Shown: positions 34,793-42,456 of the stretch, in pieces
Layout of the letters: every line of letters starts with the position of its first letter
Numbering within the stretch: position 1 is the first letter of the stretch
Assembly: GCA_016191785.1 (NCBI GenBank)
Contig: JACPVJ010000186.1
Span: forward strand, 34,362-98,361
Length of the DNA: 64,000 nt
Direction of reading: 5' to 3'
Origin: Myxococcales bacterium
GTDB lineage: Bacteria > Myxococcota_A > Polyangia > Polyangiales > Polyangiaceae
The notes under the pieces: model-generated
Seen by the model: the letters and a program-made list of their open reading frames with translations, nothing else
The model's database searches: none
Told to the model about the DNA's origin: nothing
Translations under genes and position numbers: made by a program

Positions 34793-36142
34793 CTACGGCG
34801 GAGCCAGCGCGCGGATGAGCGGTGCTTTGCCGATCTGGGTGCGCGACACGGCCTGCGCGCGGTCAACCCGCACGCCGACCGGCGCGACGCCATGGGCGTC
34901 GAGTGCGTCCAACACCGCACGCCGGAGCGCCTGGATGTCGACCGCCGCGATGGGATCGACGACCCGAACCGCGAGCCCTTCATGCGTCTGTTCCACCTGC
35001 CACTCTGAAGCGCCGATCCCCTCGAGCGTGTTGTGAAACAGGTTGGGGTGCACGGCGATCGTTCCCCCGCCTCGCGCTGGCAGGTGGAGCACGTCCTCCG
35101 CTCGTCCTTCTATTGCAGAGAGGAGCGCGAACGGACGACCGCAGGGGCAGCGCTCCTGCGCCAGACACACCCGGTCGCTCATTTCGTAGCGGATCAGAGG
35201 CTGCGTTCGGCTGAAGAGCACGGTCACCAGGATCTTCGCCCCGACAACCCCAGGCGGCACCGGCCGGTACTTCTCGTCTACGACCTCCGTGATCACCAGA
35301 TCTTCGTACAAGTGCAGCCCGCGGTGCTGCTCGCACTCCGAGGCGATACCGGCAGGCTCGGTCGCCGCGTACACGTTGAACGGCCGCTTGCCCCAAGCCG
35401 CGGCGATGCGCCGCCGCGAGTCTTCGGTGAGTACCTCCGACGCGCACATAATCGCCTCGGGCGAGATGCGCAGGCGACAAGCGAGCTGCTCCTGGGCAAG
35501 CAAGCCCGCCATGGACGCGTACGCGACCAACAGTTGCGGCTGGTGACGGTTCAGGCGGGCCACGGTCTCTGCGAGCGGCGCCGTCGCATCAAGTCGAATC
35601 GCGTCGACGATGGGCGTTTCCAGGCTCGCCGCGACTCGCGCGGACTGGTGCCAGGGCGTTCGCGAGCTCACCACCGCCATGCGGATCTTACGGGTCAGGC
35701 CCGCGCGGACGCCCGCCCAGTCATTCGCCCGGGCGTAGCTCGCCAGCACCGTGCACCATTCATCGCGATCCCAGAGGAAGAGACCCCGCAGGCCCGTGCT
35801 GCCCGAGGTCAGCGCCACCTGGTAGCGATCGAACAAGAGCTCGTCCACCGGGAGATTTGCCACGGAAGCCTCGACGAGCTCGCGGCTCAACGAGCGGTCC
35901 GTGACGAGCTCGTCGAAGGAGGCCATCAGTTCTCGCTTGGTGAGCACCGGCAGCTCCTCCAGCGGACGGTCCTCCAGGCCCTGGTGGAACTTCGGATAGA
36001 AGGGCGAACGAGCGTACGAGTGCTCGCGCAATCGGCGAAGCTGCTCGGTTTTGTGCGCTTCCAGCCGGACCTTGCCCCAGCGATCACGCTGCGCGAAGCG
36101 CCAGCGTCGCCACAGGACTTTCGCGAGGTCGAGCGGTCGCAT
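34793..36142 (-). CDS. PaaK/CapK-like adenylate-forming enzyme
   Basis: About 449 residues (462 if ATG 36181 is used; GAGG before 36142 favours the shorter form). The ANL-superfamily signature is clear: the phosphate-binding loop TSGSTG near residue 115, then YAATEPAGIASEC and the LIRYEMSDRVCL segment of phenylacetate-CoA ligase relatives. No signal peptide. It would activate a carboxylic acid as adenylate, then CoA or protein thioester. The substrate cannot be told from sequence. Divergent from the lipoprotein at 36252. Confidence 0.8.
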   Translation of the reverse strand: MRPLDLAKVLWRRWRFAQRDRWGKVRLEAHKTEQLRRLREHSYARSPFYPKFHQGLEDRPLEELPVLTKRELMASFDELVTDRSLSRELVEASVANLPVDELLFDRYQVALTSGSTGLRGLFLWDRDEWCTVLASYARANDWAGVRAGLTRKIRMAVVSSRTPWHQSARVAASLETPIVDAIRLDATAPLAETVARLNRHQPQLLVAYASMAGLLAQEQLACRLRISPEAIMCASEVLTEDSRRRIAAAWGKRPFNVYAATEPAGIASECEQHRGLHLYEDLVITEVVDEKYRPVPPGVVGAKILVTVLFSRTQPLIRYEMSDRVCLAQERCPCGRPFALLSAIEGRAEDVLHLPARGGGTIAVHPNLFHNTLEGIGASEWQVEQTHEGLAVRVVDPIAAVDIQALRRAVLDALDAHGVAPVGVRVDRAQAVSRTQIGKAPLIRALAPP

Positions 36143-36251
36143 GTGGCCTCGAGAAGCAAGATCCGAGCTCTGCTGGACCATTCTGGTGCGCGCAACGATG
36201 CCATCCGATCATTGTGATGGTCGCGCAGCAGCGAGTCGCTACCCTCGCGGA

Positions 36252-36806
36252 ATGCGGTTTTCGGGTTTGCTGGGCTTCTTGGCCGTCATGACAGGCTGCG
36301 GCGGTCGGGTTTCCGTCGACGGCGAGGTGGCTGGGGGCGAGGTCCCGCCCGTCGCCGATTCGAACGGGCTGAACGATCGCTGCGGACGCGCTCTCCCCGT
36401 CGAGCTCGGCAACGGCGGCGTGATCATCATGGGTGACACGTCGGTCGGCACGGACGAGCATGTCGAGCTGACGTGTGAGAGTCCGAACGTGGCCTTCACG
36501 TTCGACCAACCTCAGCTCTACTATCGCCTGGAGCTGCACGCGCATCAGCGCTACCGGATGCGGCTCACACCGACGTTCTACGGATTCGTATACGCCTTCG
36601 CCGAGCGGGTCGGATGCTCGTTCGGCGCCATCGAAGCTGCGTGCTCCAGTCACGGGGCACTCGGCGACGTTTCACCGATCGCCAATCCCAACACGGAGAC
36701 CGCGCTCGAGCTCGAGCCCCCTCAAACGGAGGCGTACCTGGTGGGCGTCGACGGCGACACCAGCCCGGGCCCGTTCACGCTCCATGTCACCGAAGTGGCC
36801 GACTGA
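36252..36806 (+). CDS. Lipoprotein of unknown function
   Basis: 184 residues starting at ATG 36252: signal peptide with lipobox (VMTGC), then a beta-rich domain with a few cysteines (DRCGRAL, LTCESPN, GCSFG, ACSSHG) and YRLELHAHQRYRMRLTP. This looks like the pre-peptidase C-terminal / bacterial PPC-type beta-sandwich often fused to secreted myxobacterial proteins, with its ending FTLHVTEV. Alone it would be a small binding domain. Followed after 36 bp by the methyltransferase gene. Confidence 0.6.
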   Translation: MRFSGLLGFLAVMTGCGGRVSVDGEVAGGEVPPVADSNGLNDRCGRALPVELGNGGVIIMGDTSVGTDEHVELTCESPNVAFTFDQPQLYYRLELHAHQRYRMRLTPTFYGFVYAFAERVGCSFGAIEAACSSHGALGDVSPIANPNTETALELEPPQTEAYLVGVDGDTSPGPFTLHVTEVAD

Positions 36807-36814
36807 ATCGGACT

Positions 36815-36830
36815 TGGCACGTCGCATGCT
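36815..36830 (+). promoter_or_regulatory. Sigma54-type promoter of the methyltransferase gene
   Basis: TGGCACGTCGCATGCT matches TGGCAYRN4TTGCW except one base. Predicted +1 is about 36841, 2 nt before ATG 36843, so the message would be leaderless. A half-site (TGTCAC, 36788-36793) is present but no full dyad. Confidence 0.6.
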
Positions 36831-36842
36831 CGTACCGGGGAG

Positions 36843-37523
36843 ATGGAGATGCACGAGCAGCGCGGCCTAACGAAAGAAGAGCGCGAGTACTACTCGCTCA
36901 GCGAGCGGGTCTACGCGAAATTCGCGCCGTTCTACGACCTGGTCGTATACGGACTCCGGCGGCTGCGACGCGAGGTTGCGTCCCTGGCGGAAATCGCCGC
37001 TGGTAGCAAGGTGCTGGATGTCGCGACCGGGACCGGCGAGGCGGCCCTGGCCTTTGCCGAAACCGGCGCCCAGGTGGTTGGCGTCGACCTGTCCGAGCAC
37101 ATGTTGCGCGTCGCCCGGCGGAAGAACCGCTTCCCGGACGCGAGCTTCCTGCGTGCCGACGCTGTAGAGCTGCCCTTTTCGGACGCGAGCTTCGACGTCG
37201 CCAGCATCTGCTTCGCCCTCCACGAGATGCCCGAGAGCGTGCGCGAGCGGGTCCTCGCCGAGATGGCTCGCGTCACGAAACCGGGCGGAAGGCTCATCGT
37301 GGTCGACTACTCGCTTCCATCTGGCAGGCTCACTCGCTCGGTCGTCTACCACTTCGTGAAGCTGTACGAGCGTGACGCTTACGCCGACTTCGTCCGGCGG
37401 GACGTGGCCGCGCTGATCGACGGCGCCGGGTTTCGAGCGTGCGAGAGTCGAGCGAAGTACCGCGAGAGCGTGCGGATCTGGCTCGGGGTCAAACCGGGAG
37501 ACCCTTGCGCCCGAGCCGCTTAG
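36843..37523 (+). CDS. Class I SAM-dependent methyltransferase (UbiE-like)
   Basis: 226 residues with motif I VLDVATGTGEAALAFAE, an acidic motif II VVGVDLSEHML, and later motifs (ADAVELPFSDASFDVASICFALHE; RVTKPGGRLIVVDYSL), typical of UbiE/menaquinone-type methyltransferases. Soluble; substrate unknown. ATG 36843 is chosen because the -24/-12 element at 36815 places +1 just before it; ATG 36849 is the alternative. Followed by the cyclase-YHS gene 32 bp later on the same strand. No sign of a quinone pathway nearby, so a ubiquinone role is not supported by context. Confidence 0.85.
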   Translation: MEMHEQRGLTKEEREYYSLSERVYAKFAPFYDLVVYGLRRLRREVASLAEIAAGSKVLDVATGTGEAALAFAETGAQVVGVDLSEHMLRVARRKNRFPDASFLRADAVELPFSDASFDVASICFALHEMPESVRERVLAEMARVTKPGGRLIVVDYSLPSGRLTRSVVYHFVKLYERDAYADFVRRDVAALIDGAGFRACESRAKYRESVRIWLGVKPGDPCARAA

Positions 37524-37555
37524 CTGGTGGCCTGGTTGATGCTACCTTCGCGAAC

Positions 37556-38221
37556 ATGAGCCGAGACGTCGAGCTCGGGATCCTGTTCGCCGACCTGGCC
37601 GGCTACACCGCGCTCACCGAGGCGCATGGCGACGACGACGCTGCGAACGTCGCCGCGCGCTTCTACCTGTTGGCGCGCCAGAGTCTCCGTGGCCCGACGC
37701 GGTTCGTGAAGCCAATTGGCGATGCGGTGATGCTGGCAGGGCCGGCGCCGGCTCTGTTGCTGAAGTCGCTTCTACGCCTCCGCGCCGCGATCGACGCCGA
37801 GCCGGATTACCCCGCGATGCGTGCCGGATTGCACGTGGGTCCGGTCGTCGAGCGCGACGGCGACGTCTTCGGCGCGACCGTGAACGTCGCTGCACGCGTG
37901 GCTGCGTACAGTCGCTCCGGGCAAACCCTGTGCACCGCGCGCTTTCGCGATGCACTGGGAGACTGCCCCTGGGTCGCTCTGGCTCCGCTCGGACCCGTCA
38001 GGCTCAAGAATGTCCTGGATCCCGTCGAGTTGTTCGAGGTCTCAGACGCCGGCGCGCCGATCAGCGTCTACGCGGTCGATCCGGTCTGTCGCATGCGCGT
38101 TCCGGCTGGAGTCTCTTCGTTCCACTGCGAATCGGGCGATCGCGTCGTTGTCTTCTGCTCGGCGAGCTGCCGCGACGCATTCTTGGCGGCGCCCGATCGC
38201 TACGTGAACGAGGCCGACTGA
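37556..38221 (+). CDS. Class III nucleotide cyclase fused to a YHS metal-binding domain
   Basis: 221 residues. Residues 1-165 form a class III adenylate/guanylate cyclase domain: metal-binding D13 (FADLAGYT) and D57 (GDAVM), and N110/R114 (NVAARVA). The C-terminus (about 173-218) is a YHS domain: VDPVCRMRVP, then VVFCSASCRDAFL, with C178, C201 and C205. YHS domains bind copper, zinc or similar metals and occur in CopA and TRASH proteins. The fusion suggests cyclic-nucleotide synthesis controlled by metal. Start at ATG 37556; upstream in-frame codons overlap the methyltransferase. Cytoplasmic. Confidence 0.85.
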   Translation: MSRDVELGILFADLAGYTALTEAHGDDDAANVAARFYLLARQSLRGPTRFVKPIGDAVMLAGPAPALLLKSLLRLRAAIDAEPDYPAMRAGLHVGPVVERDGDVFGATVNVAARVAAYSRSGQTLCTARFRDALGDCPWVALAPLGPVRLKNVLDPVELFEVSDAGAPISVYAVDPVCRMRVPAGVSSFHCESGDRVVVFCSASCRDAFLAAPDRYVNEAD

Positions 38222-38237
38222 TGGCACGACGCATGCA
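38222..38237 (+). promoter_or_regulatory. Sigma54-type promoter of the 38250 lipoprotein
   Basis: TGGCACGACGCATGCA, one mismatch from consensus, begins directly after the cyclase stop codon. Predicted +1 is about 38248, 2 nt before ATG 38250, again leaderless. No dyad found upstream. Confidence 0.58.
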
Positions 38238-38249
38238 CTCAGCCAGCTC

Positions 38250-38984
38250 ATGGCACCCTCATTTCGAGCAACCTTGATCTCGCTGGTGTTCTTCGGCTGC
38301 GCTGCAGCGACTCCCGGAGCACAGCCGCACGACATGAGCGCGGCACGGCACGAGACCCAGGCAAAGGAGCACGAGCAAGTCGGAGCCGGGCACGCGGCAC
38401 AGTACGATCCAAAAGCGCAGGAACCCGCCGAGCGCTGTGCGGCATCCGGGCCGCGGCGAAGAGAGTCCCAGGTCGACGCCTGCTGGAGTTCCACGCGCAA
38501 TCCGACGGTGGCGCATCTGCGGATGGCAGAAGAGCACCGCCGCCACGCGGCCGACCATCGAAACGCCTCAGCTGCCCTGCGGGAAGCCGAGATGCGGGCG
38601 TGCGGGGGCATCGGCGCGAATGACCGGGCCATGAGCCCCTTTTCCCACGTCGAGGACATCGAGAGCGTGGAGCCCCTCACCGGCCCGAGTGGCAACATCA
38701 AGTCCCCGGCCACGGAGACCACGGGCGCGATCGTCACCTTCCGTGCCGTCGAAGGCATGACGGCCGAGTGGCTCCAGCGCATCGTTGACTGCCACCTCGC
38801 GCGGAACTCCTCGCTCGGCCACCTCCTGCCAGAGATGCCGGACTGCCCGCTGGTCCCGAAAGGCGTCGAAGCGCGGGTCTCGTCCACTGGCAGCGAATTC
38901 GCGGTCCGCATTCGGGCGAGCGATGGGGCGACGGCGCGCGAGGGTTTGGCGCGCGCTCAAAGGCTCACGGCCCCTGCGCGGTGA
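38250..38984 (+). CDS. His-containing lipoprotein of unknown function
   Basis: 244 residues with a lipobox-like FFGC. Residues about 25-115 are helical and rich in His, Glu and Ala (MSAARHETQAKEHEQVGAGH; RMAEEHRRHAADHRNASA). A ~120-residue C-terminal domain (ETTGAIVTFRAVEGMTAEWL; VEARVSSTGSEFAVRIRASD) may be a small alpha/beta fold. No family recognised. The His-rich helix could bind metal. Its stop is 43 bp from the convergent nuclease-like gene, with a dyad between them. Confidence 0.6.
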   Translation: MAPSFRATLISLVFFGCAAATPGAQPHDMSAARHETQAKEHEQVGAGHAAQYDPKAQEPAERCAASGPRRRESQVDACWSSTRNPTVAHLRMAEEHRRHAADHRNASAALREAEMRACGGIGANDRAMSPFSHVEDIESVEPLTGPSGNIKSPATETTGAIVTFRAVEGMTAEWLQRIVDCHLARNSSLGHLLPEMPDCPLVPKGVEARVSSTGSEFAVRIRASDGATAREGLARAQRLTAPAR

Positions 38985-39009
38985 TTGCGTGTGACACTCC
39001 GACGCGAGA

Positions 39010-39026
39010 GTGACGGAGCCGGTCAC
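39010..39026. promoter_or_regulatory. 17-bp dyad between two convergent genes
   Basis: GTGACGGAGCCGGTCAC, a full consensus dyad, lies between stop codons of two convergent genes. There is no promoter in range on either side. It may be a decoy or relic site. Confidence 0.35.
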
Positions 39027-39027
39027 A

Positions 39028-40302
39028 TCAGACCAAGACCCGCGAAACGGCCTCGATGGCCTTTAGGCCCGCGCCGAACCGCGCCATCATCCCACGGTTC
39101 TGCTCGAGCTCGCTGTAGGGCAGAAACCGGACTTGCAGCTCTCTCACGTGATGGAACGCCGGACGCTGAAGCTGAGCGCGTACTTCGTCTTCGCGTTTGT
39201 CCGGCGCCACGAGGTAGAGCGCGCGCGTCGCTTCCCCGGAAGCTCCGAGCGCCAGGTCCAGCAATCGGACGATCCCCGAGTAAATCGAGGTCGTGTGCTC
39301 AACCTCGAAGGCGGCCTGAACACCGCCCGATTCCGGATCCAACCACAAGACGTCGATGAGTCGAACGGCGTCGGCACCCGGAGCGCTCGTGATCTCGGCG
39401 GCCAGCGACTCCACGCACCCGTCCGCGAGCCTGCCGTCCGCGAAGGGACGATTGCGGTCGTTGGCAGCAACCCAAACGCCGAATCCCAGCGAGCGGCCCA
39501 GATCGCGAAGCCAGCCCTGGATCTCGGTGTGCGTCCTGTCCCCGTCTCGCGCTGCCGCGCTCGCCTTGCGCTGTGTCGCCGTCTCTTCACGGACCTTCAG
39601 CAGGTCCGCTGCCCACGCGGCGCGCGCCTCGGCGTCGCTCTCGCGGGGTGGTGCAAGGTACCGCCCCGAGCCCACGTCGAACAGCACGCCGCCGATCGCT
39701 CCGAGGTCGTTCGACAACAGGTCGCGATGGTCAGCGTTCAGCCGGAGGATACCTTCTCGCATCGCGAGGTACTCCTCCCATGAACCGAGCTTCACGCGCG
39801 CCCCCGTCAGCGCGTTGTAGCCCTTGACGATCGCCGTGTTGAACGGGGGCATCAGCGTCGGGTGCAAGAAGTAGAGGAGATTCGCTACGGCCGGGCCGAG
39901 GCCCTTGATCCGCTTTGCGTCGAGCTGCCGTATCGCAAGCACCAGTGGGTCGCCGCCCGCGCAACAAGCGCAGGTCGCCAGGAATGCGCCAAACGCTCGC
40001 TGATTTTCGGGAGCCTCGTAGATGTCGGGGATCCGGAGCTTCGGCTTCCACAAGAACGCGTGGTCGGCGCCGCGGAAGATCTGACGCTGCTCGGCGATCG
40101 AGCCAACCACCGTCTCGAGTGAAGACCCCTTGTAGACGTTGCCGAACGTCCCCGCTTCGATCTCGTGGATGACCTCGGCGATCCCCCGCCGAATCGAGCG
40201 GAAGTTCTTCAGCCGCTCTTCCCACAGGAACCAGGCGTGGTACGCCCCGGCCGGATCCTCACGCCAGCGCACGATCAGCGTTCGGAGCGGCGACCCTGAC
40301 AT
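39028..40302 (-). CDS. Predicted PD-(D/E)XK nuclease with N-terminal helical domain
   Basis: 424 residues starting at ATG 40302 after GGAGGGAG. The C-terminal ~170 residues have a restriction-type nuclease core: D in RLIDVLWL (about 315), then AAFEVEHTTSIYSG (about 330-343), where E-V-E stands for the D/E-x-K. The conserved Lys is replaced, as in several restriction-like families that use EVEHT. The N-terminal half contains a helix-hairpin-helix-like patch (KGLGPAVANLLYFLHP, about 128-145). Suggested role: DNA defence or repair. There is no methyltransferase or helicase directly beside it, so it may act alone. Confidence 0.6.
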   Translation of the reverse strand: MSGSPLRTLIVRWREDPAGAYHAWFLWEERLKNFRSIRRGIAEVIHEIEAGTFGNVYKGSSLETVVGSIAEQRQIFRGADHAFLWKPKLRIPDIYEAPENQRAFGAFLATCACCAGGDPLVLAIRQLDAKRIKGLGPAVANLLYFLHPTLMPPFNTAIVKGYNALTGARVKLGSWEEYLAMREGILRLNADHRDLLSNDLGAIGGVLFDVGSGRYLAPPRESDAEARAAWAADLLKVREETATQRKASAAARDGDRTHTEIQGWLRDLGRSLGFGVWVAANDRNRPFADGRLADGCVESLAAEITSAPGADAVRLIDVLWLDPESGGVQAAFEVEHTTSIYSGIVRLLDLALGASGEATRALYLVAPDKREDEVRAQLQRPAFHHVRELQVRFLPYSELEQNRGMMARFGAGLKAIEAVSRVLV

Positions 40303-40323
40303 AGTCTCCCTCCTTAACACCTG

Positions 40324-40339
40324 TGGCACGCCTGTTGCT
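40324..40339 (+). promoter_or_regulatory. Perfect sigma54-type promoter upstream of the second deiminase
   Basis: TGGCACGCCTGTTGCT matches the -24/-12 consensus at every defined base. Predicted +1 is about 40350, leaving a 205-nt leader before ATG 40555. No 17-bp dyad was found upstream, so another activator or a distant site may be used. Confidence 0.68.
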
Positions 40340-40554
40340 ACGGGTCCATGCGCGGTGAGCATGCACATCCGCGCTGAGGTCGACAAGAACCGATGGGAGC
40401 GAACGGTGCCGTTCTCGGATGGCGCCCGCGCAGCTTCGCACTGAGTTGAATCAGGCACGTCCCCAGAATGGAGAGGCGCGTGGCCCGTCCCCGCGCCGTG
40501 GCGGTCGCGGGATACGCTCCATACAGCGTCGGCCTTCGACGCAAGGAGCGCGCT

Positions 40555-42456
40555 ATGTCCCGATACCGTTGGCTAACCTCCGGAGTCGTCGGCCTTGGTC
40601 TGGTCGCTTGCGGGAGCGACGACCCGGGCGGAGGTGGGTCGCCCGCCCAAACAGACGTGCTCGACATCGTGGCGGACACGAATCGAGACGGCGTCGTCAA
40701 CGCCGGTGACCCCAAAGATCAAGATCGTGAGGCCGAGTGGGACGCGACCGTCGGTGCGTCCTTCATCGCCAACCTCGATGACGACGACTCCGACGGCAAG
40801 CGCGACTGCGAGGACGAGATCGTCAACGGCCCAGCCGACCTGCTCGACCTCGCGGTGTTCAAGGTGACGCCCTGGCCCTCGGCACCGAAGGACGGCGAGG
40901 GCGTGTTGCGCATCGACCCGGAGGCCGCGGAGAGCGTGCGCATCTTCCGCGACAACCCCGACGGGACCACCAAGCTCGTGCTGGGCAGCATGGGCGCCTG
41001 CACGTCGGCGTCGGATTGCAGCTACGCGCTCGAGTACCGCTTCCCGAACGCAGAGGTCGTCACCGGCGTCACCTTCCGCATCGAGGCCCGGCGCTTCAAG
41101 GGCATGGACATGCCCACGCTGAGCCCAGCGGACGATGGCAAGAAGCTACTCTGGACGGGCTTCGTCGATCTGACCTACGCGGTCGAGAAGGCCGGCACCG
41201 CCGAGCGGTATGCCACCAAAGAGGTGCCGGATGGCTTCGATCGCGTGAAGCTGCGCGTCGCGCCCTGGGTGATGTTCGGCAGCATGGGAGCGCACGACGT
41301 CATGTACTCGTCGGAGGCGTCCTCCGCGCTGGTCGAAGGCAACTCGACCGCGGCGCAGGCCGCCGGTGTCGCCTACACGCCCTACGCGACGAGCCCGCAG
41401 CAGCCCGGTGGCTGGCAGGACATCTGGACCGAGGACTTCTTCCAGACCGGCTGGACGGCGTTCCCCGGCCCGAACGGCACGGTGCAGGGCATGCGCATTT
41501 ACAACGCGCGCCCCTGGGGCCGGCCGCCGCAGAACGCCAGCGCGGAAGTGGTCGAGGACTACTGGCCCATCCACTGGATCATGGGCAACCCCGAGCAGTC
41601 GCGGCCGCCCGCGGCCTTCGGGCCCGACCAGGGCGCTGCCGAGTTCTACAACCTGTCCGAGCGCCAAAGCGGCAACACGCAGGACTCGCACGGCAACCAC
41701 GATGTGGTCCCGCCCCACAAGGACTACAAACTGGGGCGCATCATCATCGGCAGCAAAATGAAGCAGACGACGCAGGACTTCTATGCCGCTCAGGGCGTCC
41801 AAGGACCGCCCATCGTGGTCGACACCACCTGGCTCGCTGTCGAGCACGTGGACGAGTTCTTCCACTGGGTTCCCGCCAAGACGGCGCTCGGTTGGAAGCT
41901 CCTGGTCGCCTCCCCGGCGCTGATGACCAAGATGCTCGAGGACATGAAGGCCAAGGGTAACGGCTCGGGCCGCCTGCACCAGGGAGCCGGTGGCAACTTC
42001 GAGAAGACCGTCGACGAGGCGCTGGCGGACACGCAACTCGTTCAGTGGAGCCAGACGGCCGATGCCAAGATCCAGGGCCAGATCGAGATCATGAAGGCCG
42101 AGACGGGGATCACCGACGCCGAGATCATCGAGATGCCGACCTGGTTCGAGGACCTCGGCGTCAACGAAAAGGTCGCGTGGAACCCCGGCATGGTGAACAT
42201 GCGCATGCTGGGCAACATCGCCGACGTCGCCAAGCCCTTCGGGCCCGACATCGGCGGCAAGGATCCATTCGAGGAGGACATGCTCGCTCGAATCGGCTCG
42301 CCGGCGAGCGAGCTCGGTTCCGACGGTTTAGGTCTGAAGATCTTCTTCACCGACGATTGGTATTATCACGAGGCCTTGGGGGAGGTTCACTGCGCGACGA
42401 ACGAGAGCGCTCCGGCGCCCTTTGCTCCGAGCTTCTGGTGGGAGAGTGGCAAATGA
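40555..42456 (+). CDS. Protein-arginine deiminase (PAD)-family lipoprotein (second copy)
   Basis: 633 residues; ATG 40555 after AAGGAG; signal peptide with lipobox (GLVAC). Ca-type acidic motifs (DIVADTNRDGVVN; NLDDDDSDGKRDCEDE) match the middle domain of eukaryotic PADs closely. The catalytic domain keeps D289 (GWQDIWTEDF), H431 and D433 (VEHVDEFF) and nucleophile C613 (GEVHCATN), with spacing close to that of human PAD4. It should citrullinate arginine in proteins in the envelope or outside. Paralog of 32865-34628. It overlaps the following HEAT-repeat gene by 4 nt, so the pair is translationally coupled. Confidence 0.92.
   Translation: MSRYRWLTSGVVGLGLVACGSDDPGGGGSPAQTDVLDIVADTNRDGVVNAGDPKDQDREAEWDATVGASFIANLDDDDSDGKRDCEDEIVNGPADLLDLAVFKVTPWPSAPKDGEGVLRIDPEAAESVRIFRDNPDGTTKLVLGSMGACTSASDCSYALEYRFPNAEVVTGVTFRIEARRFKGMDMPTLSPADDGKKLLWTGFVDLTYAVEKAGTAERYATKEVPDGFDRVKLRVAPWVMFGSMGAHDVMYSSEASSALVEGNSTAAQAAGVAYTPYATSPQQPGGWQDIWTEDFFQTGWTAFPGPNGTVQGMRIYNARPWGRPPQNASAEVVEDYWPIHWIMGNPEQSRPPAAFGPDQGAAEFYNLSERQSGNTQDSHGNHDVVPPHKDYKLGRIIIGSKMKQTTQDFYAAQGVQGPPIVVDTTWLAVEHVDEFFHWVPAKTALGWKLLVASPALMTKMLEDMKAKGNGSGRLHQGAGGNFEKTVDEALADTQLVQWSQTADAKIQGQIEIMKAETGITDAEIIEMPTWFEDLGVNEKVAWNPGMVNMRMLGNIADVAKPFGPDIGGKDPFEEDMLARIGSPASELGSDGLGLKIFFTDDWYYHEALGEVHCATNESAPAPFAPSFWWESGK

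Noticed and set aside
2420..39026. The dyads as CRP-type sites (TGTGA-N6-TCACA)
   Set aside because: The half-sites GTGA and TCAC are 9 bp apart in 17-bp dyads, not the 6-bp spacing of CRP.
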